Shown here in pieces: positions 43,110 to 52,941 of a stretch of DNA of 64,000 nt. The DNA lies in assembly GCA_903915955.1 (NCBI GenBank), contig CAIWUU010000174.1, positions 30,392-94,391 on the forward strand. The letters run 5' to 3'. The stretch's first letter is position 1. Every line of letters starts with the position of its first letter. The position numbers and the translations under genes are program-made. This stretch comes from an uncultured Chlorobiaceae bacterium (GTDB taxonomy: Bacteria; Bacteroidota; Chlorobiia; Chlorobiales; Chlorobiaceae). Below the pieces are notes generated by a model that searched no databases, had not been told where the DNA came from, and saw only the letters and a list, made by a program, of their open reading frames with translations.

Positions 43110-43258
43110 GGTTATTATTGTTTAGTGATTTTATGAATATATTTTTGAAAAAATGAACTAAGGAACAAGAGAACGATACCAATCAATTTAAAGGCCGCTA
43201 AACATAGCGTTTATAATAGAAAAATCCCCAAGTTATTCAAAAATTCTTTGCAAAACGA

Positions 43259-46200
43259 TTATGGCAGATCGTAGCTCAAAACCGGTGCAAGCCATTTTTC
43301 AGCCACTTTGACACTCATTCCTTTTCGAACGGCGTAATCCTCAACCTGATCTTTTCCGATTTTTCCGAGCATAAAGTACCTCGCATCAGGGTGGGCGAAG
43401 TAGAGGCCACTGACTGATGCTGCCGGTTTCATGGCAAAAGATTCTGTGAGCGTGATTCCAGTGTTGGTTTCGGCATTCAGCAGGGTGAAGAGTTCCGCTT
43501 TTTCGGTGTGATCCGGGGCTGCAGGGTAACCGGGCGCAGGTCGGATACCCTGATACTTCTCTGCCAGCAGATCATCAATGTTGACACTCTTGCATGGAGA
43601 GATGTCTGGATGGCAGGCACATGTTTTATGGATTTTCTCACTGGCTTCGTAACCCCACAACTCCTTGCGCACCCGCTCGTGCAGCATTTCAGCAAATGCC
43701 TCTGCAAGGCGATCGGCAAGAGCCTGCATCATAATGCGGTGGTAGTCGTCCTGCTCATCACTGAACTGTCTGAGCGCCTTTTCGATTCCCAGACCGGCGG
43801 TGACGGCAAAGGCACCAATGTAATCTTCCACTCCTGATTCGGCAGAGGCTACAAAGTCAGCCAGAGCCAGGTTCGGCTCACCGGCCTTTTTCTCCTGCTG
43901 CTGGCGGAGGGTGTGGAGGGTCATCAGCACAGCGCTGCGGCTCTCATCGGCGTAAACATCAATGTCGTCTCCGTTGCTGTTGGCCGGAAAAAGTCCCGCA
44001 ATACCTCTCAGTCCAAGGAGTTGCTCCTTTTCAATCCGGTCGAGCAGCCTGTTGGCATCATCCAGCAGCTTTTTTGCTTCTGTGCCGTATTTCCCGTCGT
44101 CGAGAATCTGCGGGTAGTGTCCGTGCAGCTCCCATGCCATGAAAAAGGGGGTCCAGTCGATATAGGGGCGCAGCTCTCCAACAGTCACATCTTCCAGTAG
44201 AGTAATGCCCGTTTTCAGCGGTTTGTATACCGTTGGTTGCAGCGAAGCGCGGTTCTTGCGGGCATCAACCAGTGAAAGGTATTTTTTTGAGGCGCTGTTC
44301 GCCGAGTGGCTCTCTCTCAATCCAGCCTGCTCCTTTTTGAGCGCTTCGATATACGATGGACTGAGGGCCGGATTGAGCAGGCTGTTGACCACCGGAACGC
44401 TCCGTGAGGCATCAAGTACCTGAACGACCGCGCCAGAATAGAGCGGCGCAATTTTTACAGCAGTGTGCATTCGTGATGTCGTGGCGCCTCCAATGAGCAA
44501 AGGTATCTTCATACCCAGTCGTTCCATTTCGCTGGCGACATGCACCATTTCATCAAGCGACGGGGTGATGAGGCCGCTCAGCCCAAGCAGGTCAGCCTTT
44601 TCGCGCTCGACCGCTTCAAGAATTTTTTCGCAGGGCATCATGACACCGATATCAACAACATCATAATTATTGCAGGCAAGCACGACGGCAACAATATTTT
44701 TGCCAATGTCGTGCACATCACCCTTGACCGTTGCAAGAAGTACCTTGGCGGCTGCGCGGGTATCCTTGTTCTTTGCTTTCTCTGCGGCGATGTAGGGCAG
44801 AAGGCAGGCGACCGATCGCTTCATGACGCGGGCGCTCTTGACAACCTGGGGGAGAAACATCTTGCCCACGGCAAAGAGGTCGCCGATGGCGTTCATGCCA
44901 TCCATCAGTGGCCCTTCGATGACCTGAAGCGGGCTTGGGTAGAGCTGGCGGGCCTCTTCGGTATCCTCTTCAATAAATTCAACAATTCCCTTGATCAATG
45001 CATGGCGTAACCGTTCTTCAACCGGAGCGCTCCGCCACTCAGCAGCTTTGGCTTCGATTTTTTCTCCGCCGGTAGCGATGGTCTCGGCAAAGCTGACCAG
45101 CCGTTCCGTTGCGTCAGGGCGACGGTTGAGCAGCACATCCTCAACCCGCACCAGCAGTTCAGGCTCAATATCCTGATAGATGGCGAGCTGTCCGGCATTG
45201 ACGATGCCCATGTCGAGCCCTGCATGGATGGCGTGGTAGAGGAAGGCGGCGTGCATCGCTTCCCGGACGGGTTCATTGCCACGGAAGGAGAAGGAGACAT
45301 TACTGATACCGCCGGAGACCTTGGCATACGGCAGGTTCTTCTTGATCCAGCGGACGGACTCAATGAAATCAACCGCGTAGTTGTTGTGCTCATCAATGCC
45401 GGTAGCAACCGTCAGGACGTTGGGATCGAAAATAATGTCTTCCGGAGGAAAGCCGACCTCTTGGGTCAGGATATCGTAGGCGCGTTTGCAGATTTCAATG
45501 CGGCGCTCGTAGTTGTCGGCCTGTCCCTGTTCATCAAAAGCCATCACCACGGTGGCTGCGCCGTACTGCAACACCTTGCGGGCTCTCTCCCTGAAAAGCT
45601 CCTCACCCTCCTTGAGGCTGATGGAGTTCACGATGCTTTTGCCCTGAACGCACTGCAGACCGCTCTCAATAACCGACCACTTTGAACTGTCGATCATCAC
45701 CGGTACACGGGAGATGTCGGGTTCGGAGGCGATCAGGTTGAGGAACTCTTTCATCACCTTCTCGGAGTCGAGCATCCCCTCATCGACATTGACATCAATC
45801 ACCTGTGCACCACTCTCCACCTGCTGGCGAGCAATGGAGAGCGCCTCGTCGTAATTGCCCTCCTTGATGAGACGGGCAAATTTTTTCGATCCGGTGACGT
45901 TGGTGCGCTCACCGATGTTGATAAAGCCTGTTGTATGATTGACAAAAAGTGGTTCAAGGCCGGAGAGTTGCAGCTCATGTTTTTTTGCAGGGCGTTTGCG
46001 TGGCTGAAGATTCTTGACCGCTTCCGCAATAGCCTTGATATGCTGGGGAGTGGTGCCGCAGCAGCCGCCGACGATATTGACAAATCCTGATGTTGCGAAA
46101 TCGGCAATCTGGGCTGCCATATACTCAGGGGAGTCATCATATTCGCCAAATTCGTTTGGCAGACCTGCATTCGGATAGACGCTTACATAACTTTCAGCAA

Positions 46201-46984
46201 TGCAAGCCATTGCCGCAATGAAGGGACGCATCTGCTTTGAGCCAAGTGCACAGTTCAGGCCTATCGAGAGAAGATCCGGCAGGTGGGCAATCGATGTCCA
46301 GAAGGCCTCGGTGGTCTGGCCGGAGAGGGTGCGCCCGCTTGCATCCACCACCGTGCCGGAGACCATCACCGGCACACGCCAGCCTGTGCGGTTGAAAAAC
46401 TCTTCAATGGCAAAAAGGGCGGCCTTGCAGTTCAGGGTGTCGAACACCGTTTCAACGAGCAGCAGATCAACTCCTCCTTCCATCAGACCTTCAAGCTGAA
46501 TGATGTAGTTATCGACCACCTCACGGAAGGTGACGGCCCGGTACCCGGGACGATTGACATCGGGGGAGAGTGAGAGCGTCTTGTTAGTAGGTCCGATGGA
46601 ACCAGCTACAAAGCGTGGTTTGTCGGGAGTTTTTGCGGTATAGTCGTTGGCCGCGCGTCGCGCAAGGCGAGTGGCTTCAATATTCAGCTCTTTTACCAGC
46701 TCTACGGCATTATAGTCTCCCTGGGAAATAGGGTTGGCGTTGAAGGTGTTGGTTTCAATAATATCCGAGCCAGCCTCAAGAAAGTCGCAATGGAGGCTGT
46801 AGATGATCTCCGGTTGCGTGAGAACAAGCATATCATTGTTGCCAATGAGCGGGTGGGAGTGCCCGGCAAACCGTGTGCCCCGGTAATCCTCCTCCTTCAA
46901 TTTATGGCGCTGGATCATGGTGCCCATCGCACCGTCGAGCACAAGGATGCGCTGTTCAAGCAGAGATAAAAGGGTCTCCTTCAT
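43259..46984 (-). CDS. metH: Cobalamin-dependent methionine synthase
   Basis: 1241 aa; [46 protein letters not shown]12 motif, SAM-reactivation domain. Confidence 0.97.
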   Translation of the reverse strand: MKETLLSLLEQRILVLDGAMGTMIQRHKLKEEDYRGTRFAGHSHPLIGNNDMLVLTQPEIIYSLHCDFLEAGSDIIETNTFNANPISQGDYNAVELVKELNIEATRLARRAANDYTAKTPDKPRFVAGSIGPTNKTLSLSPDVNRPGYRAVTFREVVDNYIIQLEGLMEGGVDLLLVETVFDTLNCKAALFAIEEFFNRTGWRVPVMVSGTVVDASGRTLSGQTTEAFWTSIAHLPDLLSIGLNCALGSKQMRPFIAAMACIAESYVSVYPNAGLPNEFGEYDDSPEYMAAQIADFATSGFVNIVGGCCGTTPQHIKAIAEAVKNLQPRKRPAKKHELQLSGLEPLFVNHTTGFINIGERTNVTGSKKFARLIKEGNYDEALSIARQQVESGAQVIDVNVDEGMLDSEKVMKEFLNLIASEPDISRVPVMIDSSKWSVIESGLQCVQGKSIVNSISLKEGEELFRERARKVLQYGAATVVMAFDEQGQADNYERRIEICKRAYDILTQEVGFPPEDIIFDPNVLTVATGIDEHNNYAVDFIESVRWIKKNLPYAKVSGGISNVSFSFRGNEPVREAMHAAFLYHAIHAGLDMGIVNAGQLAIYQDIEPELLVRVEDVLLNRRPDATERLVSFAETIATGGEKIEAKAAEWRSAPVEERLRHALIKGIVEFIEEDTEEARQLYPSPLQVIEGPLMDGMNAIGDLFAVGKMFLPQVVKSARVMKRSVACLLPYIAAEKAKNKDTRAAAKVLLATVKGDVHDIGKNIVAVVLACNNYDVVDIGVMMPCEKILEAVEREKADLLGLSGLITPSLDEMVHVASEMERLGMKIPLLIGGATTSRMHTAVKIAPLYSGAVVQVLDASRSVPVVNSLLNPALSPSYIEALKKEQAGLRESHSANSASKKYLSLVDARKNRASLQPTVYKPLKTGITLLEDVTVGELRPYIDWTPFFMAWELHGHYPQILDDGKYGTEAKKLLDDANRLLDRIEKEQLLGLRGIAGLFPANSNGDDIDVYADESRSAVLMTLHTLRQQQEKKAGEPNLALADFVASAESGVEDYIGAFAVTAGLGIEKALRQFSDEQDDYHRIMMQALADRLAEAFAEMLHERVRKELWGYEASEKIHKTCACHPDISPCKSVNIDDLLAEKYQGIRPAPGYPAAPDHTEKAELFTLLNAETNTGITLTESFAMKPAASVSGLYFAHPDARYFMLGKIGKDQVEDYAVRKGMSVKVAEKWLAPVLSYDLP

Positions 46985-47069
46985 TCGTCTTTAATTCCTC
47001 TTTAGTTTGCTAAGGCATGGCGTTGGTTAAAAAAAGGAGAATATACCGAAAAGAGGGTAATTACTATCT

Positions 47070-47732
47070 TTATAGAGCCTCCTGCACTCTTTTTTCAAGC
47101 CAGGTGTGGATCAGCTCAACACCCTCATCTGCAATCTGGTGCGCTATTGGATATTCACGATAGGTGAGATCATCCACCCGCTGTTGCAGGAATTCGTTTG
47201 CCGCTCTTCCTTTTGCAATCGGGAGTATATCGTCATACACACCATGCAGCACAAGAAAGGGAAGCTGGCGCAATGAGGGGGTTTCGTTCGGAAGCAGTTT
47301 TTGAGGCAACTGTCCAGAGCAGGCAATTACCCCATGGAGCAACTCTGGTTCACTGAAGGCCGTCATATAGCTCATTACCGATCCCTGGCTGAACCCCATC
47401 AGAAAAACCTTGTTGCCTGCCGGTTTGTATTCGGCAATAATCTCTTTCACAAAGCTGATGAATTGCAGGCGCGCCTCATCTGCCGCAGTATAATCGACTG
47501 TAATGCCTGTCGGGTTAAAGCTGATAGGGAACCAGCCGAACATCCCGACATCAAGCGTGTGCGGAGCGCGAACGCTGATGTAGCGCAACCCCTCATGAAG
47601 CATTGGTGCGAGTTGGATAAGATCTTTTTCATTGCTGCCATAGCCGTGCAGCAGAATCATGAGCGGAGCATGTTCAGGCGCGGCAGGGGCAAGATCAAGA
47701 AAGGTGAGTGAAAGATGTCTTCGTTGAAGCAT
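47070..47732 (-). CDS. Phospholipase/carboxylesterase family alpha/beta hydrolase
   Basis: ILLHGYGSNEKDLIQLAPML, FLMGFSQGSVMSY, LVLHGVYDDILPI. Confidence 0.9.
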   Translation of the reverse strand: MLQRRHLSLTFLDLAPAAPEHAPLMILLHGYGSNEKDLIQLAPMLHEGLRYISVRAPHTLDVGMFGWFPISFNPTGITVDYTAADEARLQFISFVKEIIAEYKPAGNKVFLMGFSQGSVMSYMTAFSEPELLHGVIACSGQLPQKLLPNETPSLRQLPFLVLHGVYDDILPIAKGRAANEFLQQRVDDLTYREYPIAHQIADEGVELIHTWLEKRVQEAL

Positions 47733-47747
47733 GATGTCAGAAGTGGT

Positions 47748-48833
47748 TTATGGTTGAGATTCGTGAATGACCTGATTAATAACGCCGCCGCCGAGCACTT
47801 CGGTGTCGCGGTAAAAGACCACCGCCTGCCCGGATGCAATGGCATTTTTTGGAGAATTGAACGATACAGTCACGCTCTTATGATCAAGAGGCTCAATGGT
47901 GCAGGGGCTCTCTTTGTCACGATACCTGATTTTTCCGAGAGCCTCCGTCGTGCGGCTCAGCGTTTCAATACTGATCCAGTTGAGTCCGGAGGCCACCAGG
48001 CTTCGGCTTTCAAGCGCAGATTTTTTACCGACATGGATGCGGTTATGCTCGGTGTCGAGCGCCGTGACGTAGAGCGGTACTTTTGCTGAAACACCAAGTC
48101 CGCGTCGCTGGCCGATAGTGTAGAAAGGGTAGCCACGATGCTTGCCGATGACCAGACCGCTTTCGTCAACAATATCACCATTTGCCACTTTTTCAGCAAG
48201 GCCGGGGATGGCTCCGGCAAGGTAGCTGCAATAGTCGTCCTGGGGCACAAAGCAGATCTCCTGACTCTCCTTTTTTTCTGCGGCTCGGACACCAAATGTG
48301 CGGGCCAGCGTACGCACCTCCGGTTTGGTGAGTTTGCCAAGCGGCAGGATGGTTTTTGCCAGATCGCTTTGCGAGAGCATCCAGAGGAAATAGCTCTGGT
48401 CTTTTTGCGGGTCAACCCCCTTGTAGAGGCGGTATCGTCCATCAGTGAATGATGTTGAGGCAAAGTGACCGGTGGCGATAAATTCTGCGTCAAGTATCTT
48501 CGCCCCTTCAAAAAGGCCAAACCACTTGATTTTTTTATTGCAGACCATGCAGGGGTTTGGTGTTCTTCCTCCAAGATAGTCATCATGAAAATAGTTGATG
48601 ACATCATCCCTGAACTTGCTTCTGAGGTTCAACGTAAAGACAGGGATCTGAAAATCGGGATGGTCGCTGATAACGAGTGGCGATGCCTGTATCGAAGGAG
48701 TATCATCAAGGGAGTCGAGCACTTTGATGTTCAGGCCTGTCACCTCATAGCCCTGCTTGACGAGCAGACAAGCCGTTACAGCGGAATCAACACCGCCAGA
48801 AATGCCGACAAGAATTTTTTTCTTTGCGCTCAT
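47748..48833 (-). CDS. mnmA: tRNA-specific 2-thiouridylase MnmA (start adjusted to MSAKKK)
   Basis: ILVGISGGVDSAVTACLLVKQGYEVTG, TPNPCMVCNKKIKW, ATGHFAS, DQSYFLWMLSQ. Confidence 0.95.
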   Translation of the reverse strand: MSAKKKILVGISGGVDSAVTACLLVKQGYEVTGLNIKVLDSLDDTPSIQASPLVISDHPDFQIPVFTLNLRSKFRDDVINYFHDDYLGGRTPNPCMVCNKKIKWFGLFEGAKILDAEFIATGHFASTSFTDGRYRLYKGVDPQKDQSYFLWMLSQSDLAKTILPLGKLTKPEVRTLARTFGVRAAEKKESQEICFVPQDDYCSYLAGAIPGLAEKVANGDIVDESGLVIGKHRGYPFYTIGQRRGLGVSAKVPLYVTALDTEHNRIHVGKKSALESRSLVASGLNWISIETLSRTTEALGKIRYRDKESPCTIEPLDHKSVTVSFNSPKNAIASGQAVVFYRDTEVLGGGVINQVIHESQP

Positions 48834-49075
48834 GGGGTGAGGTTCAGGAAAAAAGATTTGGTGTGAGATAATTGCATTGTTGAATATAAACAATCCAGAT
48901 TTGGAATCAGTTTATCACTGAATGGTTAACTCGATAACCCCACGTTGATTGCGTAGTAACCAGCTCAATTTTTTCACCTTCTAAAAGAACGTTATTAATA
49001 CTTCAAGGTTTTATTTGTATAACGCCCAGCTTGTCCCTATATTTTTACAGCTACTAAAAAACCATTTAACGGGGT

Positions 49076-49546
49076 ATGTTGATGCCTTTATCAGACGCTG
49101 ATTTTACATCAATTCTTGAAGACAAGTCTAAAAAAATTGTTGGTGATATTGAGTGGCTTGAAGATGAAGATCACTCTCCTGCCCTTGAGTTCCGAGCTGA
49201 AGTAAAATCAGAAAAAGGGTGGCCTCTTTTTATCAAAGGTAGCTATAATTCTTTGGCCATGGCGTTAACCTACGCCTTAATCTTGCAGACTGATGGCCGG
49301 ATTTATGGGTTGGACTTGGGAAAAGGACATATAAACCATAGTCCACAACGTCTCCAGGTCGGTGAAAAGCACAAGCACCGATGGACAGAACAGTATCGCG
49401 ACAAGAACGCCTATATTCCTGAAGATATCACTGCTCCGGTTTCCGACCCATTGGCAGTGTGGAGTCAGTTTTGCACAGAATCTAACATTGAGCATGATGG
49501 AGAGATGAAACCGTTACCATCAACGCAGCAGGAGCTCTTTTTATGA
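49076..49546 (+). CDS. Uncharacterised protein, partner of downstream DUF1828-like gene
   Basis: 156 aa ORF whose stop overlaps the next ATG (ATGA), operon-like. Confidence 0.7.
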   Translation: MLMPLSDADFTSILEDKSKKIVGDIEWLEDEDHSPALEFRAEVKSEKGWPLFIKGSYNSLAMALTYALILQTDGRIYGLDLGKGHINHSPQRLQVGEKHKHRWTEQYRDKNAYIPEDITAPVSDPLAVWSQFCTESNIEHDGEMKPLPSTQQELFL

Positions 49547-50328
49547 CCGATCTAACGATATGTGACAGCTTAAAATCCGGTATTAGTGAGTTATTTACCT
49601 GTACTGAACATGGAGATTTTCAGCGAATCCGGACTCCCTTTCTTTACCCGGATGGAGACAATATTGACCTTTTCTGCAAAACCGATGGGGATACAGTCAC
49701 GATAACTGATCTTGCGGAAACGGTGCGCTGGCTCCATGCACAGTCTGCATCATCTTCCAAGCGATCAACAAAGCAGCGACAGCTTATCGAAGACACTTGC
49801 CTTACTCACGGTGTTGAGCTCTATCGGGGGATGATTCTTGGACGTTGTCGCCCGGGCGATTCATTTGCCATGGTTGTTACACGGGTTGCTCAAGCAGCCG
49901 TCAGAGTTTCTGACCTCTGGTTTACCTTTAAAACACGGACGGTCGAGTCCATCACTGATGAGGTTGCAGATTGCCTCGCTGACAAAAAGCTGCCATTTAC
50001 CCGTTTTGAAAAACTTGCAGGAAGATCTGGCCGGGCATGGGCTATTGATTTTCACGTAAGATCTCCATTTCGCAGTTCCCTTGTTTCTGTCTTAAAAACA
50101 TCGAACCGTTCTTCAGCTCGACCAATTGTTGAGCATACCGTTGCTGCATGGTATGATCTGAATCATTTAGCCGCTGGGCCGGAAGGATTAAATTTTATAT
50201 CACTGTTTGACGACACATCTGATGTCTGGAGTGATGAAGACTTCAAGCTGGTAGAGCCATTGTCAATAATTTCGCGTTGGTCACGACCGGATGAGTTTGT
50301 CAATATTTTATCTGAGGTGGCGAGCTGA
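49543..50328 (+). CDS. DUF1828/DUF1829-like protein
   Basis: Segment DNIDLFCKTDGDTVTITDLAETVRWLHAQ typical of DUF1828; C-terminal half DUF1829-like. Confidence 0.7.
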   Translation: MTDLTICDSLKSGISELFTCTEHGDFQRIRTPFLYPDGDNIDLFCKTDGDTVTITDLAETVRWLHAQSASSSKRSTKQRQLIEDTCLTHGVELYRGMILGRCRPGDSFAMVVTRVAQAAVRVSDLWFTFKTRTVESITDEVADCLADKKLPFTRFEKLAGRSGRAWAIDFHVRSPFRSSLVSVLKTSNRSSARPIVEHTVAAWYDLNHLAAGPEGLNFISLFDDTSDVWSDEDFKLVEPLSIISRWSRPDEFVNILSEVAS

Positions 50329-50386
50329 GCGCACTATTCCGTCTTCATCCCTCGATTGATCAGATTGCTCATCTGAATACGTCGTA

Positions 50387-50643
50387 CTACGGGTAGAATT
50401 TTTGGAAAATGTCTTTGCGATGCCCAACCGTTAAAACTGAATAACCAGCCTGTCATCCTCTATGGAATATATAATCCTGTAGTCGCCCTTACGGATTCAA
50501 CAGGTTTGCAATGAGCCTCGAATCTTTTTACTGCCAAGTGGCAATGGATTAACTGCCAGAGCATTAACAGCCTTCAAAATTTCGGGAATAACCTGCTTGG
50601 CAAGTTTTTGCAACTCTTTAACAGCTTATTTTTCAACTGAATA
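50387..50643 (-). pseudogene. Decayed RelE/ParE-superfamily toxin
   Basis: Reading: YSVEK*AVKELQKLAKQVIPEILKAVNALAVNPLPLGSKKIRGSLQTC*IRKGDYRIIYSIEDDRLVIQ(fs)VLTVGHRKDIFQKFYP*; two stops, one frameshift, no start codon. Confidence 0.8.
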
Positions 50644-50844
50644 CTATAGCAAGCCATTTTTTTTCAGCTCTTCAACAACCTGTTCGTGAGAGATTGTCGG
50701 CTCATCCTTGCGTTCAGCAACAGAGGCCAAATCTTCAAGATCTTCAAGTAACTCATAAAAATCGTTTAACGGGAGAATCACCGATTTCTTGACCCCGTTT
50801 CTATCGGTCACATATTCCGCATGCATGTCCTCAACGTTTAACAT
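50644..50844 (-). CDS. Putative RelB/Phd-like antitoxin (orphan)
   Basis: 66 aa, MLNVEDMHAEYVTDRNGVKKSVILPLNDFYELLEDLEDLASVAERKDEP, immediately upstream of the RelE relic. Confidence 0.7.
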   Translation of the reverse strand: MLNVEDMHAEYVTDRNGVKKSVILPLNDFYELLEDLEDLASVAERKDEPTISHEQVVEELKKNGLL

Positions 50845-51230
50845 GGGTAAGCATTTGAAATGTTTGAAAATACGCTACCGCACCAGTGCCTGCCGTTAAT
50901 CATGGATCCATACCCCGCAATATAGAACAATTCAGAATCAGTTTATCACCGAACAATTACTACAGAATCGCACATTAATCAACATTTTATCAGATAGAGC
51001 CAGAGAAAGGCATTTGTCACCCCATATTTTCCCCTCGTTCAAGCGCTCGAAAAGCGGCTGAAGATCAATTCACGATCGGCATTGCTTTTTGCCAGAGTCC
51101 TGCGACTATGCAGCCATTGCCCAAAAGCACTCCAAAGCACCGCTTTTACAGTTGAATACCTGAGAGCCAAGAGGCCAAGCCCAAAGGGTATGAAGCGCAA
51201 GTGGGAAGCCAAATGACCTTGATTGTTCAT

Positions 51231-52016
51231 TTACAGAAGATTTGGTGCTACGTTTTTCACCCATGATTCATGTAAATCCGCCCACTTTGCAGAATGGGAA
51301 CCGAGTTTTGCCGCCTGACGAGGATGAACAAGTGGCAAAAGTTGCATATCACGGCCGGCAATTCGAATATCATGGAGCAGATCATACTGGTCAAATGAAT
51401 CACCGTAGTCACTGAGTTTTGACTTCGATCCGAAATACTTTGTGAACCATTGCAAAGGCTGATCACCAAGTGTGATAAATATATCTGGAGACGCTTCAGA
51501 TACTTCTCCAGCAATTTCTGCCCTGCGCTGCTCATTCGCAAGTGTTGGGGGAACCGGTGGCCAATAATAGTGCGGTAAATTCAGTTTTTCTTTTTGAACA
51601 TCGTATTTGGAAGCCAGCGCTGCTTTCTGCCGGTCATTCATGCAACTATAAGGCACCAGATCGCAAAGCCAGACATCAGAGCGCTTCAGTTGTAATGGGT
51701 CAAGAAACATCTTGTCGAGAGCTTTACCTGAAGGGCCATTTAAATTTTTTCCAGGCGGTAAAAGTTTTCCGGCACCAGGAGTCACTGGAATCTTTGCAAT
51801 GATATCACACTCTCCTTCACCGCGCCAAAATATTTCAGGTTCTGAGGCAACTGCAAGAGCTCTCACGATTGGCCGACCATCTTCACCAACCCAGCGAGCA
51901 TGAACAGCACTGGCATAAACGCCAAGAATAAAAACCCGCTTTGGATTGCGATCTGATTGTGCCAACGACACAATCGGTTGTCCAAATGGAAACGTCTTGA
52001 TTTGTTGCATAATCAC
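51231..52016 (-). CDS. Uracil-DNA glycosylase superfamily-like protein
   Basis: RVFILGVYASAVHARW (motif-1-like), SPDIFITLGDQPLQWFTKYFG, LLPLVHPRQAAKLGSHSAKWADLHESW (motif-2-like HP). Confidence 0.5.
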   Translation of the reverse strand: MIMQQIKTFPFGQPIVSLAQSDRNPKRVFILGVYASAVHARWVGEDGRPIVRALAVASEPEIFWRGEGECDIIAKIPVTPGAGKLLPPGKNLNGPSGKALDKMFLDPLQLKRSDVWLCDLVPYSCMNDRQKAALASKYDVQKEKLNLPHYYWPPVPPTLANEQRRAEIAGEVSEASPDIFITLGDQPLQWFTKYFGSKSKLSDYGDSFDQYDLLHDIRIAGRDMQLLPLVHPRQAAKLGSHSAKWADLHESWVKNVAPNLL

Positions 52017-52055
52017 CTTATAGCTTTTATGTTATTGTACTGATATCTGTTATAA

Positions 52056-52874
52056 TCAATAGTTGCGACCGCCAATGCGACCAATGAGAATGTTTCGATC
52101 AGCCTCATCATTGCGAATGTGCATCTTTCGATGACAGTTTGGACACAATGCAACAACATTATCAATCGAGTCAACTCCACCGTGTGACAACCACTCTACA
52201 TGATGTGATTCCAAATAAGGCTCATTATTTACCGAGAGAAACGGAGCTTCCTCTTTGCATAGATCGCACACTCCATTAGCAAGTTTTTTTGCTGATGCTG
52301 CAACGTAACTATTTCTTATAAATGCAGTTCCGGTTAACGTCACCTTACGAGCGACAGCATCTGACATTGCTGCCCGTCTAAAGAGTTCACTTTCCGGGAG
52401 GGTAGATGCTCGCCTTTCATTTTCAGCAAGCCATGATACTAAAGTTTCTCTATCAGCATTCTCAGGAGCCTCTGACATGGCTTGTGGCACAGGCGTTTCA
52501 ATTGCGAGTCTTGTCGTCCCGGGTTTTCTGGCATAGTGATAGACAGCCTTTTTAACTATTTCAAAATCATCAACTCGCCAAAATGGTTCAGGATGTGTTT
52601 TTCCTCGATGATTTTCACCGGCACACTCTGCTCCACATAAATCTCGCATGAAAGAATACATCTCAATAGCTGTTCCCGCCAGAGCGATCTCATACTTATT
52701 AAGTCTCGTAAAAGGCTTAACGTATATTCTACCACTACCACCGGTAAAAGACATATTTTTTGTAATTTCAGATTGCTGCTCAAATTCGATGCGCACAAAA
52801 CCTGAATCAGACTCAGAATTTACTTCTGCCTCAAGAGCTTTCAGTTGCTTTTTCACTTGATCTACTTGCATCAA
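52056..52874 (-). CDS. HNH endonuclease
   Basis: CDLCKEEAPF...YLESHHVEWLSHGGVDSIDNVVALCPNCHRKMH, canonical HNH with two CxxC pairs. Confidence 0.88.
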   Translation of the reverse strand: MMQVDQVKKQLKALEAEVNSESDSGFVRIEFEQQSEITKNMSFTGGSGRIYVKPFTRLNKYEIALAGTAIEMYSFMRDLCGAECAGENHRGKTHPEPFWRVDDFEIVKKAVYHYARKPGTTRLAIETPVPQAMSEAPENADRETLVSWLAENERRASTLPESELFRRAAMSDAVARKVTLTGTAFIRNSYVAASAKKLANGVCDLCKEEAPFLSVNNEPYLESHHVEWLSHGGVDSIDNVVALCPNCHRKMHIRNDEADRNILIGRIGGRNY

Positions 52875-52941
52875 TATCCTTTGTCAAATATTTCTGAAGC
52901 GTAACAGAATCCTCTTCAAGCAGCACCGCGCATAATAATAT

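Noticed and set aside
51039-51230. 63-aa minus-strand ORF MNNQGHLASHLRFIPFGLGLLALRYSTVKAVLW...
   Set aside because: No recognisable motif and no clear ribosome binding site; could be a relic but not supportable.
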